The notes beneath the pieces were generated by a model. That model searched no databases. It was not told the DNA's origin and worked only from the letters and a program-made list of their open reading frames with translations. Shown piece after piece: positions 5,611 to 5,996 of a DNA stretch of 5,996 nt. The translations under genes were made by a program, and so were the position numbers. Source of the DNA: Emcibacter sp. (GTDB taxonomy: Bacteria; Pseudomonadota; Alphaproteobacteria; Sphingomonadales; Emcibacteraceae); the NCBI GenBank assembly GCA_023142175.1, contig JAGLJX010000092.1, positions 1-5,996 of the forward strand. The letters are read 5' to 3'. Position 1 is the stretch's first letter, and each line of letters starts with the position of its first letter.

Positions 5611-5996
5611 ATGGAAAAAGAAATTCTGACGTATCAAGGGGCTGTCTTCCCTTGGCATTGTGATCATATGGGTCACATGAATGTTATGTATTATGTGGGG
5701 AAGTTTGATGAGGCTACATGGAATTTATTCTCTACGATTGGCTTGCAGGGTAAAAGTATGCGTGACGAGCAAAAAGGTATGGTCGCGGTAGAACAGAACA
5801 TTCAGTATAAGGGCGAGCTTATGGCGGGGGATGTCATAACCATCCATAGCGAAATCGTTGAATATACTGATAAGTCGATCAAATTCCGCCATGAAATGCG
5901 CAATATAGAGTTAGGTAGCCTAGCTGCTGTTACCGTATTGACGGGCTTATATTTTGATAAAGTAAAACGCAAAGCCATTTCCTTGCCTGATGAGAT
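5611..5996 (+). CDS. Hotdog-fold acyl-CoA thioesterase, 4HBT/YbgC-like (partial, 3' end beyond window)
   Basis: Enzymes of this superfamily hydrolyse acyl-CoA (or acyl-ACP) thioesters; the substrate here cannot be told. The 128 complete codons start with MEKEILTYQGAVFPWHCDHM and show the active-site segment HCDHMGHMNVMYYV (16-29), in which D18 and the following GHMN-x3-Y pattern match the 4-hydroxybenzoyl-CoA thioesterase type. EQNIQYKGELMAGD (61-74) and IKFRHEMRN (90-98) match the central strands of the hotdog sheet. The family is normally about 130-160 residues, so only a short tail is missing. The ATG has AAAAGG 7 nt before it. It lies 72 bp after nudC on the same strand; the gap contains a TATACT hexamer (5545-5550) that could be a -10 box, but no convincing -35 at the right distance, so co-transcription with nudC is equally possible. 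Confidence 0.9.
   Translation, partial: MEKEILTYQGAVFPWHCDHMGHMNVMYYVGKFDEATWNLFSTIGLQGKSMRDEQKGMVAVEQNIQYKGELMAGDVITIHSEIVEYTDKSIKFRHEMRNIELGSLAAVTVLTGLYFDKVKRKAISLPDE

Noticed and set aside
1..5996. Mobile element, CRISPR array, defence island, toxin-antitoxin pair or tRNA
   Set aside because: I looked for transposase motifs, regularly spaced repeats, tRNA-like cloverleaf sequences and small paired genes and saw none; gene order is ordinary core chromosome.

Overview
The window looks like chromosomal DNA from a free-living, probably motile alphaproteobacterium. The dnaX-ybaB-recR cluster is preceded by a small SRP RNA gene of the short bacterial type, the proteins resemble alphaproteobacterial homologues, and a TTAA-N7-TTAA box (the CtrA consensus) sits in front of a PAS sensor gene. 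The genus cannot be fixed from the sequence alone. Coding regions have moderate GC, while 484-1124 is clearly AT-rich.

Left part (1-1124), reading on the minus strand: an Aer-like PAS sensor gene runs off the left edge. About 180 bp upstream of its start lies a decayed tandem copy of the same gene (682-941), with an in-frame stop at codon 19, a second at codon 51 and later indels. The upstream region was duplicated too. The intact copy has a perfect CtrA-type box (560-574), and the dead copy has a degraded one (1040-1054) inside a short tandem repeat.

Middle part (1125-4486), minus strand, a compact operon: ffs (4.5S/SRP RNA), dnaX (DNA polymerase III tau/gamma), ybaB/ebfC (nucleoid-associated protein), recR (recombination mediator) and a GFA/CENP-V-family zinc protein. 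The last gene appears to start at a CTG codon overlapping the recR stop (CTGA), with a strong Shine-Dalgarno sequence. A search limited to ATG/GTG/TTG starts would lose its first 34 residues, including five of its seven zinc-ligand cysteines.

Right part (4594-5996), plus strand: a complete NudC-type NADH/NAD-capping pyrophosphatase, divergent from ffs, is followed 72 bp later by a hotdog-fold acyl-CoA thioesterase cut by the right edge.

Most of the window is conserved housekeeping DNA. No phage, IS element, CRISPR array, toxin-antitoxin pair or new defence system was seen. The points worth following up are the decaying PAS paralogue with its CtrA-like boxes, and the probable CUG-initiated, translationally coupled GFA gene.
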